DNA of 42,552 nt, from contig NZ_FONL01000015.1 of the NCBI RefSeq assembly GCF_900112895.1, positions 1 through 42,552 of the forward strand, read 5' to 3'. Position numbers and translations under genes: made by a program. The notes below the pieces were generated by a model. It was not told the DNA's origin. It ran no database searches and saw only the letters and a program-made list of their open reading frames with translations. Source of the stretch: Succiniclasticum ruminis DSM 9236 (GTDB lineage Bacteria > Bacillota > Negativicutes > Acidaminococcales > Acidaminococcaceae). This document shows positions 7,845 to 16,531 of this stretch, piece by piece (position 1 is the stretch's first letter; every line of letters starts with the position of its first letter).

Positions 7845-9857
7845 TTACAGGTCAAGCACGGCTTTTGTAGCGTTTTCTTCAATGAACTGACGGCGTGGTT
7901 CAACCTTGTCGCCCATAAGAATAGAAAAGATGGCGTCTGCTTCCGCCGCATCGCTTAACGTAACCTGCAACAGTGTGCGGTACTGGGGATCCATAGTGGT
8001 TTCCCATAACTGTTCCGGATTCATTTCGCCCAGACCTTTATAACGCTGTACCGACACATTTTTCTTGTCGCTGCCGATTTCGTCCATGCATACCCGCAGT
8101 TCTTCATCCGTGTAAGCATAACGGTGCGCTTTCTGTCCTTTTTTAACAAGATACAGAGGCGGCTTGGCAATATATACATGGCCTTCTGTAATCAACGGTT
8201 TCATATACCGGTAGAAGAACGTCAGCAACAGGGTGGCGATATGTGCGCCGTCCACATCGGCATCGGTCATGATAATGATTTTTCCGTACCGCGCTTTACT
8301 GATATCGAAATCTTCCCCGATTCCGCAGCCGAAAGCTGTAATCATATTTTTGATTTCATCACTGGACAGCATACGGTCCAGACGGGCTTTTTCTACGTTT
8401 AAAATTTTACCGCGCAACGGAAGAATCGCCTGGAACTTGCGGTCACGTCCCTGCTTGGCACTGCCGCCTGCGGAATCACCTTCGACCAGGTAAATTTCCG
8501 TCATGGTGTTGTCCTTGCTCTGGCAGTCCGCTAATTTTCCGGGCAGGCTGCTGCTTTCCAGAATACTCTTCCTGCGGGTCAGATCCCTGGCCTTGCGGGC
8601 TGCCGCCCGGGCCCGGGAAGCCATGACCGCTTTTTCAATAATCTTCCGCGCTTCGCTGGGATGTTCTTCAAAGAATTCTTCCAGCTGGTCTGTCACCAGG
8701 TTATCTACAATACCCCGGATCTCGCTGTTTCCTAATTTTGTTTTTGTCTGCCCTTCAAACTGAGGTTCTTGAACCTTGATGCTGATGACCGCAGTAATAC
8801 CTTCACGGCAGTCGTCACCGCTGAGGTTATCATCACTTTCTTTTAATAAATTGTTCTTGCGGGCGTAATCGTTGATGGAACGGGTTAAAGCCTGTTTGAA
8901 ACCGCTTAAATGAGTACCGCCTTCTTCTGTATTGATATTGTTTACGTAGCTGAAAATATTTTCCGTATAGCTGTCGGTATATTCCATGGCTACTTCTACA
9001 ATATTTGTATCTTTTACGCCTTCCACATAGATTGGTTCAGCATTAATCTTATCTTTGTTAGCGTCAACATACTTAACAAATTCAATGATGCCTCCTTTGA
9101 AATGGAAGGTCTCACTCCGGCCATCCCGTTCGTCTTCCAGGGAAATGGTTACGCCTTTGTTTAAAAAGGCCAGTTCCCGCAGACGCAGGCGCAAAATATC
9201 ATAATCATATACCGTTTCGGTGAAAATCGTTTTGTCCGGAATAAAATGTACCGTAGTTCCGGTAGAATCCGCATCGCCAATTTCAAACAACGGCTTGCTT
9301 GTTTTGCCCCGCTTAAATTCAATACCGTACCTTTTTCCATTACGGCGCACTTCTACTTCCATCTTTTCAGACAAAGCGTTAACACAGGATACACCCACGC
9401 CGTGCAGACCGCCGGAAACCTTATAACCGCCATCACCGAATTTGCCGCCTGCATGTAATACGGTCATAACCACTTCTACTGCCGGTTTGCCTGTCTTATG
9501 CATATCAACAGGAATACCGCGGCCGTTATCCACAACCGTAATGCTGTTATCTGAATTAATGGTAACCTTTATGGTATCGCAGAAACCCGCCAGCGCTTCA
9601 TCGATACTGTTATCAACAACTTCCGATACCAAATGATGCAGACCGCGGCTGGATATGCTGCCAATATACATACTGGGACGTTTCCGTACGGCTTCCAGTC
9701 CTTCCAAAACCTGAATCTGGCTGGCCCCATACTGCCCTTCTACGCCGGTAGCTTCTTTGATTTCCTTTTCGATTTCAACCTGTTTGGCTTCCTCCGCAGC
9801 GCGAATTTTTTCAGCGTCTTCACCCGCCTGCATCACTGTTTCCTTATTTTCAGCCAT
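7845..9857 (-). CDS. gyrB: DNA gyrase subunit B
   Basis: A 670-aa ATPase subunit of gyrase. The GHKL ATP site shows [13 protein letters not shown], the DNGRGIPVD loop and [14 protein letters not shown]. The TOPRIM domain shows [25 protein letters not shown] and the metal-binding DADVDGAH. The C-terminal end RRQFIEENA is typical. The protein is longer than most GyrB because about 47 residues, Glu/Lys/Ala-rich and probably helical, precede [15 protein letters not shown], where B. subtilis has about 11. ATG at 9857 with GGAGG 6 bases upstream; the start overlaps the 3' end of remB by 8 bases, indicating one operon with remB, dciA, recF, dnaN and possibly dnaA. Confidence 0.98.
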   Translation of the reverse strand: MAENKETVMQAGEDAEKIRAAEEAKQVEIEKEIKEATGVEGQYGASQIQVLEGLEAVRKRPSMYIGSISSRGLHHLVSEVVDNSIDEALAGFCDTIKVTINSDNSITVVDNGRGIPVDMHKTGKPAVEVVMTVLHAGGKFGDGGYKVSGGLHGVGVSCVNALSEKMEVEVRRNGKRYGIEFKRGKTSKPLFEIGDADSTGTTVHFIPDKTIFTETVYDYDILRLRLRELAFLNKGVTISLEDERDGRSETFHFKGGIIEFVKYVDANKDKINAEPIYVEGVKDTNIVEVAMEYTDSYTENIFSYVNNINTEEGGTHLSGFKQALTRSINDYARKNNLLKESDDNLSGDDCREGITAVISIKVQEPQFEGQTKTKLGNSEIRGIVDNLVTDQLEEFFEEHPSEARKIIEKAVMASRARAAARKARDLTRRKSILESSSLPGKLADCQSKDNTMTEIYLVEGDSAGGSAKQGRDRKFQAILPLRGKILNVEKARLDRMLSSDEIKNMITAFGCGIGEDFDISKARYGKIIIMTDADVDGAHIATLLLTFFYRYMKPLITEGHVYIAKPPLYLVKKGQKAHRYAYTDEELRVCMDEIGSDKKNVSVQRYKGLGEMNPEQLWETTMDPQYRTLLQVTLSDAAEADAIFSILMGDKVEPRRQFIEENATKAVLDL

Positions 9858-10116
9858 TATTTCCTCCGTTATGATAAATTAATTTTTGATTGATCCGTTT
9901 TTGCAATGTTGAAGCTGAAACTGCCGACAAATATATCTTTTCCTGTGAAAGGACTATACTGTCAATTACACCGCCTTCTGACAGGTCTTCAGCTTCGTAA
10001 AACTTACCGTCTTTATTTTTTAATCCTTTATAAAAATCTTTATTATCTTTTACTGAAAAGATACCTATGATTTCCGCTGCCCTTATCAGACAGCCTCCCC
10101 CTAAATGTACATACAT
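9850..10116 (-). CDS. remB: RemB/YaaB-type DUF370 protein (extracellular matrix regulator family)
   Basis: An 88-aa member of the DUF370 family encoded between recF and gyrB, the position of B. subtilis yaaB (remB). The N-terminus [20 protein letters not shown] and the later [22 protein letters not shown] match the family, which includes the matrix-gene regulator RemB and the DNA-binding RemA. In B. subtilis these proteins promote biofilm matrix expression; the role in this organism is not known. It overlaps gyrB by 8 bases and follows the dciA stop by 3 bases, so expression should follow the replication operon. Confidence 0.85.
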   Translation of the reverse strand: MYVHLGGGCLIRAAEIIGIFSVKDNKDFYKGLKNKDGKFYEAEDLSEGGVIDSIVLSQEKIYLSAVSASTLQKRINQKLIYHNGGNNG

Positions 10117-10119
10117 ATT

Positions 10120-10953
10120 TTATTTTCCCTTTTTCAAGAATTTCAAAATATTTACATACTCTTTTTCTTTAATCAATGCCAGCGGTTTTCCCGCTTTCAG
10201 CTGCACTCCCAGTTTTTCTTCCTGTTCGTTTGCCGTATTTAAGCGTATCTTTTCAAAATAATACATTTGGATGTCGCTTTTTATAATTTTAAACTCTTCT
10301 TCGCTGCATCTTACTACCTTATTCAGGTCGTACCACTTAATCCACGGTTCCCTGTGAATATGGCTCCACAGTTTATGTTCCAGTTCCCGGATTCTTTTTC
10401 TTTCGCATATATAACAAATATCTTCATTGTTTTTTAAATATTCTCCACAGACAGGGCATTTTTTAATTTTTCCTTCACTGGCCAGTTTTTCCAGCCCCAG
10501 CCTTTTTTCTTCCACGCTGATAATAGCATTTTTAACTTTTTCATTGCTTATATGGGAATATTTCTGCTGTAATCCCTTTTTTTCTGCTGCTGTTACTGGT
10601 GGAATCAGTAGTTTATCTTCGATTAGGCTTATTTTACTGTTTTGCGGATTCCTGTCTCTTTTTTTAAAGCTTTTTCCTAAAACAAACCTGATATCCTTTA
10701 CATAACCGGTTCCCATAAAAACATTGATTTGCCTGATAAACTGGCTTTTATAATATACGAACTGATTAGACCATACAGAAGAATCCACTTCCAATGTCAA
10801 TATTCTCCGTTCCAATTTTACCGGACTGCAATGTTTGGCGTTATTGTTACCGATTATATCCGCCCAGCAGGCTTTCATTTTAAAAAGATTATACTGATTC
10901 TGATTAGTCCGGGAACCAACCATCTTCAATACAATTTTTTCAACATCTTCCAT
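10120..10953 (-). CDS. dciA: DciA-like (DUF721) helicase-operator protein with zinc-ribbon
   Basis: A 277-aa protein. Residues about 1-95 fit the DUF721/DciA domain: an initial helix with the W-ADIIG segment, then strands with LERRILTLEVDSSVWSNQF, as in proteins that load or regulate the replicative helicase DnaB. In many bacteria DciA replaces DnaC/DnaI loaders. The C-terminal two thirds are unusual: Cys166, Cys169, Cys180 and Cys183 (CPVC...CYIC) make a clear zinc-ribbon knuckle pair, followed by a Lys/Arg/Glu-rich helical region. It sits directly between recF and remB (0-3 bp gaps). DUF721 at this locus is known in several phyla. The domain call for the N-terminus is confident; the function of the zinc part is inference. 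Confidence 0.8.
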   Translation of the reverse strand: MEDVEKIVLKMVGSRTNQNQYNLFKMKACWADIIGNNNAKHCSPVKLERRILTLEVDSSVWSNQFVYYKSQFIRQINVFMGTGYVKDIRFVLGKSFKKRDRNPQNSKISLIEDKLLIPPVTAAEKKGLQQKYSHISNEKVKNAIISVEEKRLGLEKLASEGKIKKCPVCGEYLKNNEDICYICERKRIRELEHKLWSHIHREPWIKWYDLNKVVRCSEEEFKIIKSDIQMYYFEKIRLNTANEQEEKLGVQLKAGKPLALIKEKEYVNILKFLKKGK

Positions 10954-12084
10954 TTAACTTTTTTTTATACTTCCTTTTTCCACCTTAAAATACTGATTGG
11001 ACCCTAAATCGGGGATAAGTGTTTTATCATTAACCGTAATAATGGTCTGGACCTTATCATTAATAAAACTTACCAGCTGGTTTCGTCTGTGATGGTCCAG
11101 TTCACTCATAACATCATCCAGCAAAAGAACGGGATATTCCCCCGATATCTTTTTTACATATTCTATCTGGGATAACTTTAATGCCAGAGCACAGCAGCGT
11201 TGCTGTCCCTGGGAGGCAAAAGCCCTGCTGTCAGCATTATTTATGTATGTTTTTAAGTCATCCCTGTGAACGCCGATCCCCGTATTTCCCTGCATAATAT
11301 CTTTAAATATGCGTTCCCTTATGCTTTTAATATAAAACTCTTTAATATCCGCTGCTGATTCTTTTTCCGGATAAAATACGGCTCCGTCGTTTCCTTTCAT
11401 CTCGTATTTCATTTCCAGCGTATCTGTGCGGTCCGAAAGAATATTAAAAACAGGTATTGAAATTTCTTTAAGTTTAATCAGATTATCTAATCTTTTTATT
11501 AAAATCTGCGAACCTACATCAGAAATCTCTTCATCCCACGGAGCAAGCTGTTCCTGCGGCTGGTTTTTATCACGTATTCCTTTTAACAGGGAATTACGCT
11601 GTTTTAATAACCTGCGGTAACGGACAAGCAGTTCATAATACAACGGATCAGTCTGGGATATTTCCATATCCATAAAACGCCGCCGCAAACCCGGGTCCCC
11701 TTTTATGATTTGAAGATCTTCCGGAGAAAACATCACAGCATTAAAAAAGCTGTAATGGTCCTTTGCAGTTGCTTTTTTCCCGTCTATTTTTATTTCTTTG
11801 TGCCATCTTCCCTGGTCATTATACCTTTTCATCCTTATGGAGTGGATTTCATCTTCTTTTGAAAAATCCAGATGCACAGCCATTCCGTCGGACAAAAACT
11901 TTACCATTTCGTCTTCTTTATTAGTACGGTGGCTTAAACCAAAAGCGGAATAAAAGATGCTTTCCAAAATATTGGTCTTCCCCTGCCCGTTTTTTCCGTA
12001 AAAAACAGTTACCATTTTATCAAAAGACACCGTACAATGGTCATAGTTCCGGAAATTGACCAGCTGAAGCCTGTTAATTCTCAT
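10954..12084 (-). CDS. recF: RecF recombination mediator ATPase
   Basis: A 376-aa SMC-like ATPase that helps load RecA at single-strand gaps together with RecO/RecR. The Walker A motif is YGKNGQGKTNIL (residues about 29-40). The signature region is FASQGQQRCCALALKLSQ and Walker B is PVLLLDDVMSELD. Size is normal for the family. It lies 3 bp after dnaN and abuts dciA, the classical dnaA-dnaN-recF arrangement. MRINRLQLVNFRNY is the canonical start. Confidence 0.97.
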   Translation of the reverse strand: MRINRLQLVNFRNYDHCTVSFDKMVTVFYGKNGQGKTNILESIFYSAFGLSHRTNKEDEMVKFLSDGMAVHLDFSKEDEIHSIRMKRYNDQGRWHKEIKIDGKKATAKDHYSFFNAVMFSPEDLQIIKGDPGLRRRFMDMEISQTDPLYYELLVRYRRLLKQRNSLLKGIRDKNQPQEQLAPWDEEISDVGSQILIKRLDNLIKLKEISIPVFNILSDRTDTLEMKYEMKGNDGAVFYPEKESAADIKEFYIKSIRERIFKDIMQGNTGIGVHRDDLKTYINNADSRAFASQGQQRCCALALKLSQIEYVKKISGEYPVLLLDDVMSELDHHRRNQLVSFINDKVQTIITVNDKTLIPDLGSNQYFKVEKGSIKKS

Positions 12085-12087
12085 TTT

Positions 12088-13200
12088 TTAAAAAATAACC
12101 CTTACAGGAGTTACAATATAAATGTATTCTTCTTCGCTGTCAGGTTTGATGCAAACCGGGCTGAGGGAATTATTCAGATTAATCTCTGCTTCTTCAGTCT
12201 CAATATTTTTCATGATGTCCATAATATAAGCAGCATTAAATGCCACGTTGATAGGATTGCCTTCCGTATTACAAGAAATGATTTCCTCACCTGTTCCTAC
12301 ATCCGGACTGCTGGACATAACTTTGATTTCTTTGGCGTTAATGCTGATTTTTACAATACTGTAATCGTTTTCACTTCCGCTGCAAAGACTCATGCGGCTG
12401 ACAGCCCCGGCCAGGTCTTTCACATTTACTTTGGTTTTTACGCTGAACTGAGGCGGAATTACCCTTTTATAATCAGGGAACCTTCCCTCAATCAGTCTGG
12501 ATACCACTGACCATTTTTCGATTTTTACCATCAGCTGGTTATTTACAATAGAAAAGGTAACTTCCTGAGGTACTTTTCCGTTCAGGTTTTTATTAATTTC
12601 CTTTAAAACTACAGAAGGAATGATAACGCTCATGTCAGGCGCATTATCAACATCCAGCGTACGGATTGCAAGTCTGTGGGTATTGGTTCCCACAAACGTA
12701 ATTTTATTGTTTTTAATCTCGCACAGTACGCCTGTAAACAACGGGCGGGCATAATCTGTAGAGCAGGCAAACGCTGTCTTTTTAATCAGTTCTTTTATTT
12801 TTTCTTCTTCCAAAACAAATGTCTGTTTTGCCGTAATGGAAGGATATTTTGGAAATTCATTTACGTTCATCAGTAAGATTTTGTAATCTGCTTTTCCTGA
12901 CTGCAGACGCACATTATTATCATTCTGGGATTTTGTAACTTTTACTGTTTCGCCGTTAAAATTCCGGACCAGATCATTAAAACGGGATGCAGCAATTACA
13001 ATTTCACCCGCTTCTTCCACTTCCGCCGGTATTTCATTGCTCATGGAAAGATTGATATCCATTCCTTCCAGTCTCAGTGTGTTATTATCTGCAATAATAT
13101 GCATGCCTCCGAAAATAGGTGTGCTGGGTTTGGCTGCAATGGCAGGCATTACAGACTGTACTGCTTTATTAAGGTCTGAAGTCTGACATGTAAATTTCAT
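12088..13200 (-). CDS. dnaN: DNA polymerase III sliding clamp (beta subunit)
   Basis: A 370-aa clamp with three repeated domains; it forms the ring that tethers DNA polymerase. The N-terminus MKFTCQTSDLNKAVQSV, the internal LFTGVLCEIKN and the C-terminal YIYIVTPVRV are typical (the last matches the usual LMPVR end). It is separated from dnaA by a 255-bp gap that contains the main origin elements; recF follows after 3 bp. ATG start with a GAAAGGA ribosome binding site. Confidence 0.97.
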   Translation of the reverse strand: MKFTCQTSDLNKAVQSVMPAIAAKPSTPIFGGMHIIADNNTLRLEGMDINLSMSNEIPAEVEEAGEIVIAASRFNDLVRNFNGETVKVTKSQNDNNVRLQSGKADYKILLMNVNEFPKYPSITAKQTFVLEEEKIKELIKKTAFACSTDYARPLFTGVLCEIKNNKITFVGTNTHRLAIRTLDVDNAPDMSVIIPSVVLKEINKNLNGKVPQEVTFSIVNNQLMVKIEKWSVVSRLIEGRFPDYKRVIPPQFSVKTKVNVKDLAGAVSRMSLCSGSENDYSIVKISINAKEIKVMSSSPDVGTGEEIISCNTEGNPINVAFNAAYIMDIMKNIETEEAEINLNNSLSPVCIKPDSEEEYIYIVTPVRVIF

Positions 13201-13455
13201 TTGTTCACATTCCTTTCTCTTTTATAATTTTTTATTTTTAATATTTATATTTTAGTCGTAATAGTAACTGCTGTGTATTGTGTGGAAAAGTACCGGATAC
13301 CAGCGTTTTTTCTCATCCACGGCTGTGCATAAACTGTTTATAGTGTGTAAAACTTTATCAACAGTATTGACAACCGTAAAAATTATCCACATTTATCCAC
13401 ATTTCAGTAACAGCTTATGAACATTTTTTAAACAGATGGTAAATTGCAGAGAAAA
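13201..13455. other. oriC: Replication origin, dnaA-dnaN part (oriC)
   Basis: This gap holds a cluster of DnaA boxes. Perfect TTATCCACA is at 13383-13391 and 13393-13401, and TGTGCATAA (TTATGCACA reversed) at 13324-13332. One-mismatch sites are at 13281-13289 (TGTGGAAAA), 13344-13352 (TGTGTAAAA), 13355-13363 (TTATCAACA) and 13412-13420 (TTATGAACA). On the dnaN side is an A+T-rich stretch. Between boxes and AT tract lies a candidate DnaA-trio. The layout (boxes, trio, unwinding element, dnaN) matches the B. subtilis incC/DUE side of oriC. All gene orientations in the window diverge from here. Confidence 0.9.
13210..13267. other. Candidate DNA unwinding element and DnaA-trio
   Basis: 13210-13252 is nearly pure A/T. 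Adjacent to it, 13253-13267 reads TAG TCG TAA TAG TAA, a run of TA(G/A) triplets on the plus strand as expected for the DnaA-trio that guides DnaA onto single-stranded DNA. The nearest box (13281-13289) is 13 bp away. One triplet (TCG) breaks the pattern. Assigned by analogy with the Bacillus origin. Confidence 0.5.
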
Positions 13456-14805
13456 TCAAATAGAGCGTATCTGTTCTTCAAACTGCTGCAGCAGATTATC
13501 AAAGCTTCTGTCTTCTTTTCTCATCTTTTCCACTTTTTCGTATGCGTGAATAACAGTGGTATGATCCCTGCCTCCAAAAGATAAACCGATTTTGGGCAAT
13601 GAAGCGTCTGTCAGTCTTCTGCTGAGATACATAGCAATCTGTCTGGGCAAAGCTATGTTTTTTGGTCGCTTTTTACCTATTAAATCGTCGTTTTGCAGAT
13701 TATAATATTTGCAGATGTGGCCGATTATTTTTTCAATCGTTATATTTTGTATGCTGTGGGTAGCAAAATCTTTCAGTACTGTTTCAGTAACCTTCATGTC
13801 AATGGGAAGATGCATGATGCTCGCATATGCTACGATCCGGTTAAACGCGCCTTCAATCATACGGATATTGTTATCAATGCTGACAGCGATTGTCTGGATT
13901 ACTTCGTTAGGCATATTTATTTTTTCGATTTCCGCTTTTTTACGTATAATGGCGATGCGGGTTTCCAGGTCCGGTGGTTGAATATCTACCGTAAGACCGT
14001 TGACAAAGCGGGAACGTAATCTTTCTTCCAGTTTATCCATACTCTGGGGATGGCGGTCACTGGAGATAACAATCTGTTTGTTAGCTTCTTTCAGCGCATT
14101 GAACGTATGGAAGAATTCTTCCTGTGTGCGTTCCTTATTTTCCAAAAACTGGATATCATCGATAATCAGGCAGTCAATGGTACGGTACTTTTCCTGAAAG
14201 TCTTTGACCGTATGATTCTGAATGGCATTGATGATATCATTGGTAAAAGTTTCACTGGTTACATATTTTACTTTTGCATTGGGATTTGCTTCTAAAACAG
14301 CGTTGCCGATGGCATGCATCAGATGGGTTTTTCCAAGGCCGGAATTACCATAAATGAATAGAGGATTATATACGTTTCCCGGGTCATTGGCAACTGCCTG
14401 GGCTGCAGCTGTAGCAAAACGGTTTGAATTGCCGACCACAAAAGTTTCGAAACGCTGTTTTGGATTAATGTTACTTTCAAAACTTTTTTCATCATCTTTA
14501 AAGAGAGAATCTGTTTTATAATGTTCTGCCGGAACTTCTAAAACATTCTGGTTTTTAACCTTTAGTTCCAGACGGATATTATCATTTTTAGTAATATCTT
14601 TTAAAAGAGCCGATATAAGAGAAAAATAATTCTGCTGTATGGCAGAACAGAGAGTGGTGCTGGGTACAGTGCAGCAAATTACATCATTTTCCGCACTGAC
14701 AGGGGTAATCTGACGAATATATATATCCATGTTGGATTCACTTATAGAATGGCTTAACTTATCTGTCAGTTTTTCCCAGATATACGATAAATCATATGTT
14801 TCCAT
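13456..14805 (-). CDS. dnaA: Chromosomal replication initiator DnaA
   Basis: A 449-aa initiator. Domain I is about residues 1-85 and domain II a short linker to about 110. Domain III is the AAA+ part, with Walker A GNSGLGKT (153-160) and Walker B CLIIDDIQF (212-220). Domain IV has the box-recognition helix GGRDHTTVIHAYEKV near the C-terminus. It binds the boxes on both sides of its own gene, opens the origin and loads helicase, presumably with DciA, encoded nearby. ATG at 14805 with a GAAAGGAAA ribosome binding site. The upstream region carries a DnaA box and a 12-bp inverted repeat that could regulate its transcription. Confidence 0.98.
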   Translation of the reverse strand: METYDLSYIWEKLTDKLSHSISESNMDIYIRQITPVSAENDVICCTVPSTTLCSAIQQNYFSLISALLKDITKNDNIRLELKVKNQNVLEVPAEHYKTDSLFKDDEKSFESNINPKQRFETFVVGNSNRFATAAAQAVANDPGNVYNPLFIYGNSGLGKTHLMHAIGNAVLEANPNAKVKYVTSETFTNDIINAIQNHTVKDFQEKYRTIDCLIIDDIQFLENKERTQEEFFHTFNALKEANKQIVISSDRHPQSMDKLEERLRSRFVNGLTVDIQPPDLETRIAIIRKKAEIEKINMPNEVIQTIAVSIDNNIRMIEGAFNRIVAYASIMHLPIDMKVTETVLKDFATHSIQNITIEKIIGHICKYYNLQNDDLIGKKRPKNIALPRQIAMYLSRRLTDASLPKIGLSFGGRDHTTVIHAYEKVEKMRKEDRSFDNLLQQFEEQIRSI

Positions 14806-14916
14806 GAAGCGTTTCCTTTCTCACAAATTTACTCTTTATTTTACCATAAATACGAAAAAAATTAAAGTTATCCACAGGGCAGAAAGCAGGTAAATTTGTG
14901 AAATATTGTTAAATCC
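14806..14916. promoter_or_regulatory. dnaA upstream region: DnaA box inside a 12-bp inverted repeat (oriC second part)
   Basis: A perfect DnaA box TTATCCACA is at 14868-14876. It lies between the arms of a perfect inverted repeat: TCACAAATTTAC at 14821-14832 and GTAAATTTGTGA at 14890-14901 (57-bp spacer). This is the divergent control region between dnaA and rpmH and the second half of a bipartite origin. The box could serve autoregulation of dnaA. The repeat arms are probably operators for an unidentified regulator. No clear -35/-10 pair for dnaA could be fixed. Confidence 0.6.
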
Positions 14917-14945
14917 TTGACACTGTGGGGGCTTTTTAGTATAAT
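14917..14945 (+). promoter_or_regulatory. rpmH promoter
   Basis: TTGACA at 14917-14922, 17-bp spacer, TATAAT at 14940-14945: a perfect housekeeping sigma-type promoter. The leader before rpmH is about 65 nt and includes a TATCAAT/ATTGATA inverted repeat (14955-14961 and 14981-14987). Confidence 0.9.
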
Positions 14946-15015
14946 TCTGTCAGCTATCAATTGAAATCGTTTACATAGAGATTGATAAGACCATGGAATG
15001 AAGGAGGTAAGCACT

Positions 15016-15150
15016 GTGAAACGTACATTCCAGCCCAACAATCTGAGAAGAAAAAGAACGCACGGTTTCCGTAAAAGAATGGCTACACTGGGTGGCCGCC
15101 AGGTTCTGAAAAGAAGACGCTTAAAAGGCAGAAAGAAATTGTCTGCATAA
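15016..15150 (+). CDS. rpmH: 50S ribosomal protein L34
   Basis: A 44-aa basic protein starting [19 protein letters not shown] and ending GRKKLSA, the universal L34 sequence of the large ribosomal subunit. GTG start at 15016 with AAGGAGG 7 bases upstream. Driven by the strong promoter at 14917; followed by a terminator-like hairpin before rnpA, the usual arrangement that yields more L34 than RNase P protein. Confidence 0.97.
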   Translation: MKRTFQPNNLRRKRTHGFRKRMATLGGRQVLKRRRLKGRKKLSA

Positions 15151-15160
15151 CTTTAGAATA

Positions 15161-15188
15161 AATAGGCCGCGCGAGTGGCCTATTTTTT
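15161..15188 (+). terminator. Hairpin terminator/attenuator between rpmH and rnpA
   Basis: Stem AATAGGCC (15161-15168) with GGCCTATT (15177-15184), loop of 8, then a T-run to 15188. It lies 10 bases after the rpmH stop. Read-through would feed rnpA, which has no other clear promoter. Confidence 0.75.
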
Positions 15189-15213
15189 CCATGTGGACAG
15201 GAGTATGGATGCA

Positions 15214-15570
15214 ATGAAAGAATTCACATTTCCCAAATCCAATAAGATCAAAGCAAAGAAAGAGTTTCAGAATGTGTATGAAAAAGGACATTCTGTGGTG
15301 GATGGGTTATCTGTTTTCTATGTATTGCCCGGCGAAAATGAAAACATAAAAATAGGTTTCGCTGTGGGTAAGAAAGTAGGTAATGCCGTTATTCGCAATC
15401 ATGTTAAGCGTATGATGCGCGAAGTCTTTCGTTTGCATAAGGCAGAGCTTAAAACCAATTTCCGTGTGATTTGGGTAGCCAGGAAAAGACTGGCGCAGGC
15501 GGATTTCAAAACGTATGAAAGAGTTTTCTTAAGACTGGCTAAACGGGCAGCTTTGCTGCAGCAGGCATAA
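15214..15570 (+). CDS. rnpA: Ribonuclease P protein component
   Basis: The protein subunit of RNase P, which with the rnpB RNA matures tRNA 5' ends. It shows the conserved RNR-type motif [16 protein letters not shown] and the N-terminal [14 protein letters not shown] start region. ATG at 15214 (118 aa) is preferred: AGGAG ends 10 bases upstream. The in-frame ATG at 15205 is only 1 base from that ribosome binding site, and a GTG at 15175 lies inside the preceding hairpin. yidD begins 2 bp after the stop. Confidence 0.95.
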   Translation: MKEFTFPKSNKIKAKKEFQNVYEKGHSVVDGLSVFYVLPGENENIKIGFAVGKKVGNAVIRNHVKRMMREVFRLHKAELKTNFRVIWVARKRLAQADFKTYERVFLRLAKRAALLQQA

Positions 15571-15572
15571 AA

Positions 15573-15806
15573 ATGAAAAAGGGTATTATCAGAATCATTA
15601 AAAACATACTTGTTGCCCTGATTCGTTTTTATCAGTTATGCATATCCCCGCTGTTAGGTAACAATTGCAGATATTATCCCACCTGCTCCCAATATGCAAT
15701 AGAGGCAATTGAGAAAAAAGGGATAATAAAAGGCTGTTGGATGGCGGTAAAACGGATCTGCCGCTGCCATCCCTGGCATGACGGGGGATATGATCCTGTT
15801 AAATGA
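15573..15806 (+). CDS. yidD: YidD membrane protein insertion efficiency factor
   Basis: A 77-aa protein with an N-terminal amphipathic/hydrophobic helix and the family core [15 protein letters not shown], then [14 protein letters not shown]. YidD is membrane-associated and thought to aid YidC-dependent insertion. It sits in its standard place between rnpA and yidC (2 bp and 27 bp gaps). The annotation is secure although the molecular role in the family is only partly known. Confidence 0.95.
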   Translation: MKKGIIRIIKNILVALIRFYQLCISPLLGNNCRYYPTCSQYAIEAIEKKGIIKGCWMAVKRICRCHPWHDGGYDPVK

Positions 15807-15833
15807 AGCGCGTAACAATGAAGGAGTGAAAAA

Positions 15834-16499
15834 TTGGACTTTATATCGAATCTGGTTATCCAGGTTATTCAGACATTGTATCATTTTCTGGGAAGTGTAG
15901 GATTCCCCAATTACGGTCTGGCTATTGTGCTGATGACCATCATTATTAAAATTATCCTTTTCCCTTTGACGAAAAAACAGATCGAATCCACAAGGGCTAT
16001 GATGTCAATCCAGCCCAAGATGAAAGAAATCCAGGAAAAATATAAGAATGATAAAGTCCGTCTGAACCAGGAACTGGCCAGGCTTTACCAGGAACAGGGT
16101 GTTAACCCCATGGCAGGATGCCTTCCTTTGCTTGTTCAGATGCCTATTTTGTTTGGTATTTATTATGCTGTCCGGGATTTCCAATATGAAGGTCCGGCTA
16201 ATTTCCTGTGGATGGAAAATATCGCCAATCCGGATCCCATGTATATTTTACCGATAGTATCCGCATTAACTACCTATATCCAGGCCAAACAGACCATGCC
16301 TCCGAAGAAAGCGGGCGACAAAGGGCAGGACGGAATAATGGGTATGATGCAGGGGCAGATGATGACTTATTTTATGCCGCTGTTTATCGGCTATATCAGT
16401 TTAAGTTTCCCCGCTGCCCTGGTACTTTACTGGATTGTAATGAACATCATGCAGATTGCCCAGCAGGCATACATCAATTCGCAGATGGACCGTAAATAA
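15834..16499 (+). CDS. yidC: YidC/Oxa1-type membrane insertase
   Basis: A 221-aa short insertase without the large periplasmic domain of proteobacterial YidC and without a lipoprotein signal (B. subtilis SpoIIIJ has one). It has about five hydrophobic segments; the first core helix LAIVLMTIIIKIILFPLT carries a Lys where the groove arginine usually lies. This is followed by the cytoplasmic coiled hairpin STRAMMSIQPKMKEIQEKYK. It inserts membrane proteins with or without Sec. TTG start at 15834 with AAGGAG 7 bases upstream. It forms an operon with jag. Confidence 0.95.
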   Translation: MDFISNLVIQVIQTLYHFLGSVGFPNYGLAIVLMTIIIKIILFPLTKKQIESTRAMMSIQPKMKEIQEKYKNDKVRLNQELARLYQEQGVNPMAGCLPLLVQMPILFGIYYAVRDFQYEGPANFLWMENIANPDPMYILPIVSALTTYIQAKQTMPPKKAGDKGQDGIMGMMQGQMMTYFMPLFIGYISLSFPAALVLYWIVMNIMQIAQQAYINSQMDRK

Positions 16500-16531
16500 A
16501 ACAGGTTTTTATGATTGATAAGGAGTAGAAT

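Noticed and set aside
14374-14387. Noc-binding-site-like GTTTCCCGGGTCAT inside dnaA
   Set aside because: Only 11 of 14 positions fit ATTTCCCGGGAAAT and it is not symmetric; other CCCGGG sites in the window fit worse.
15175-15213. Upstream GTG start for rnpA
   Set aside because: It lies in the 3' arm of the rpmH terminator hairpin; AGGAG points to the ATG at 15214.
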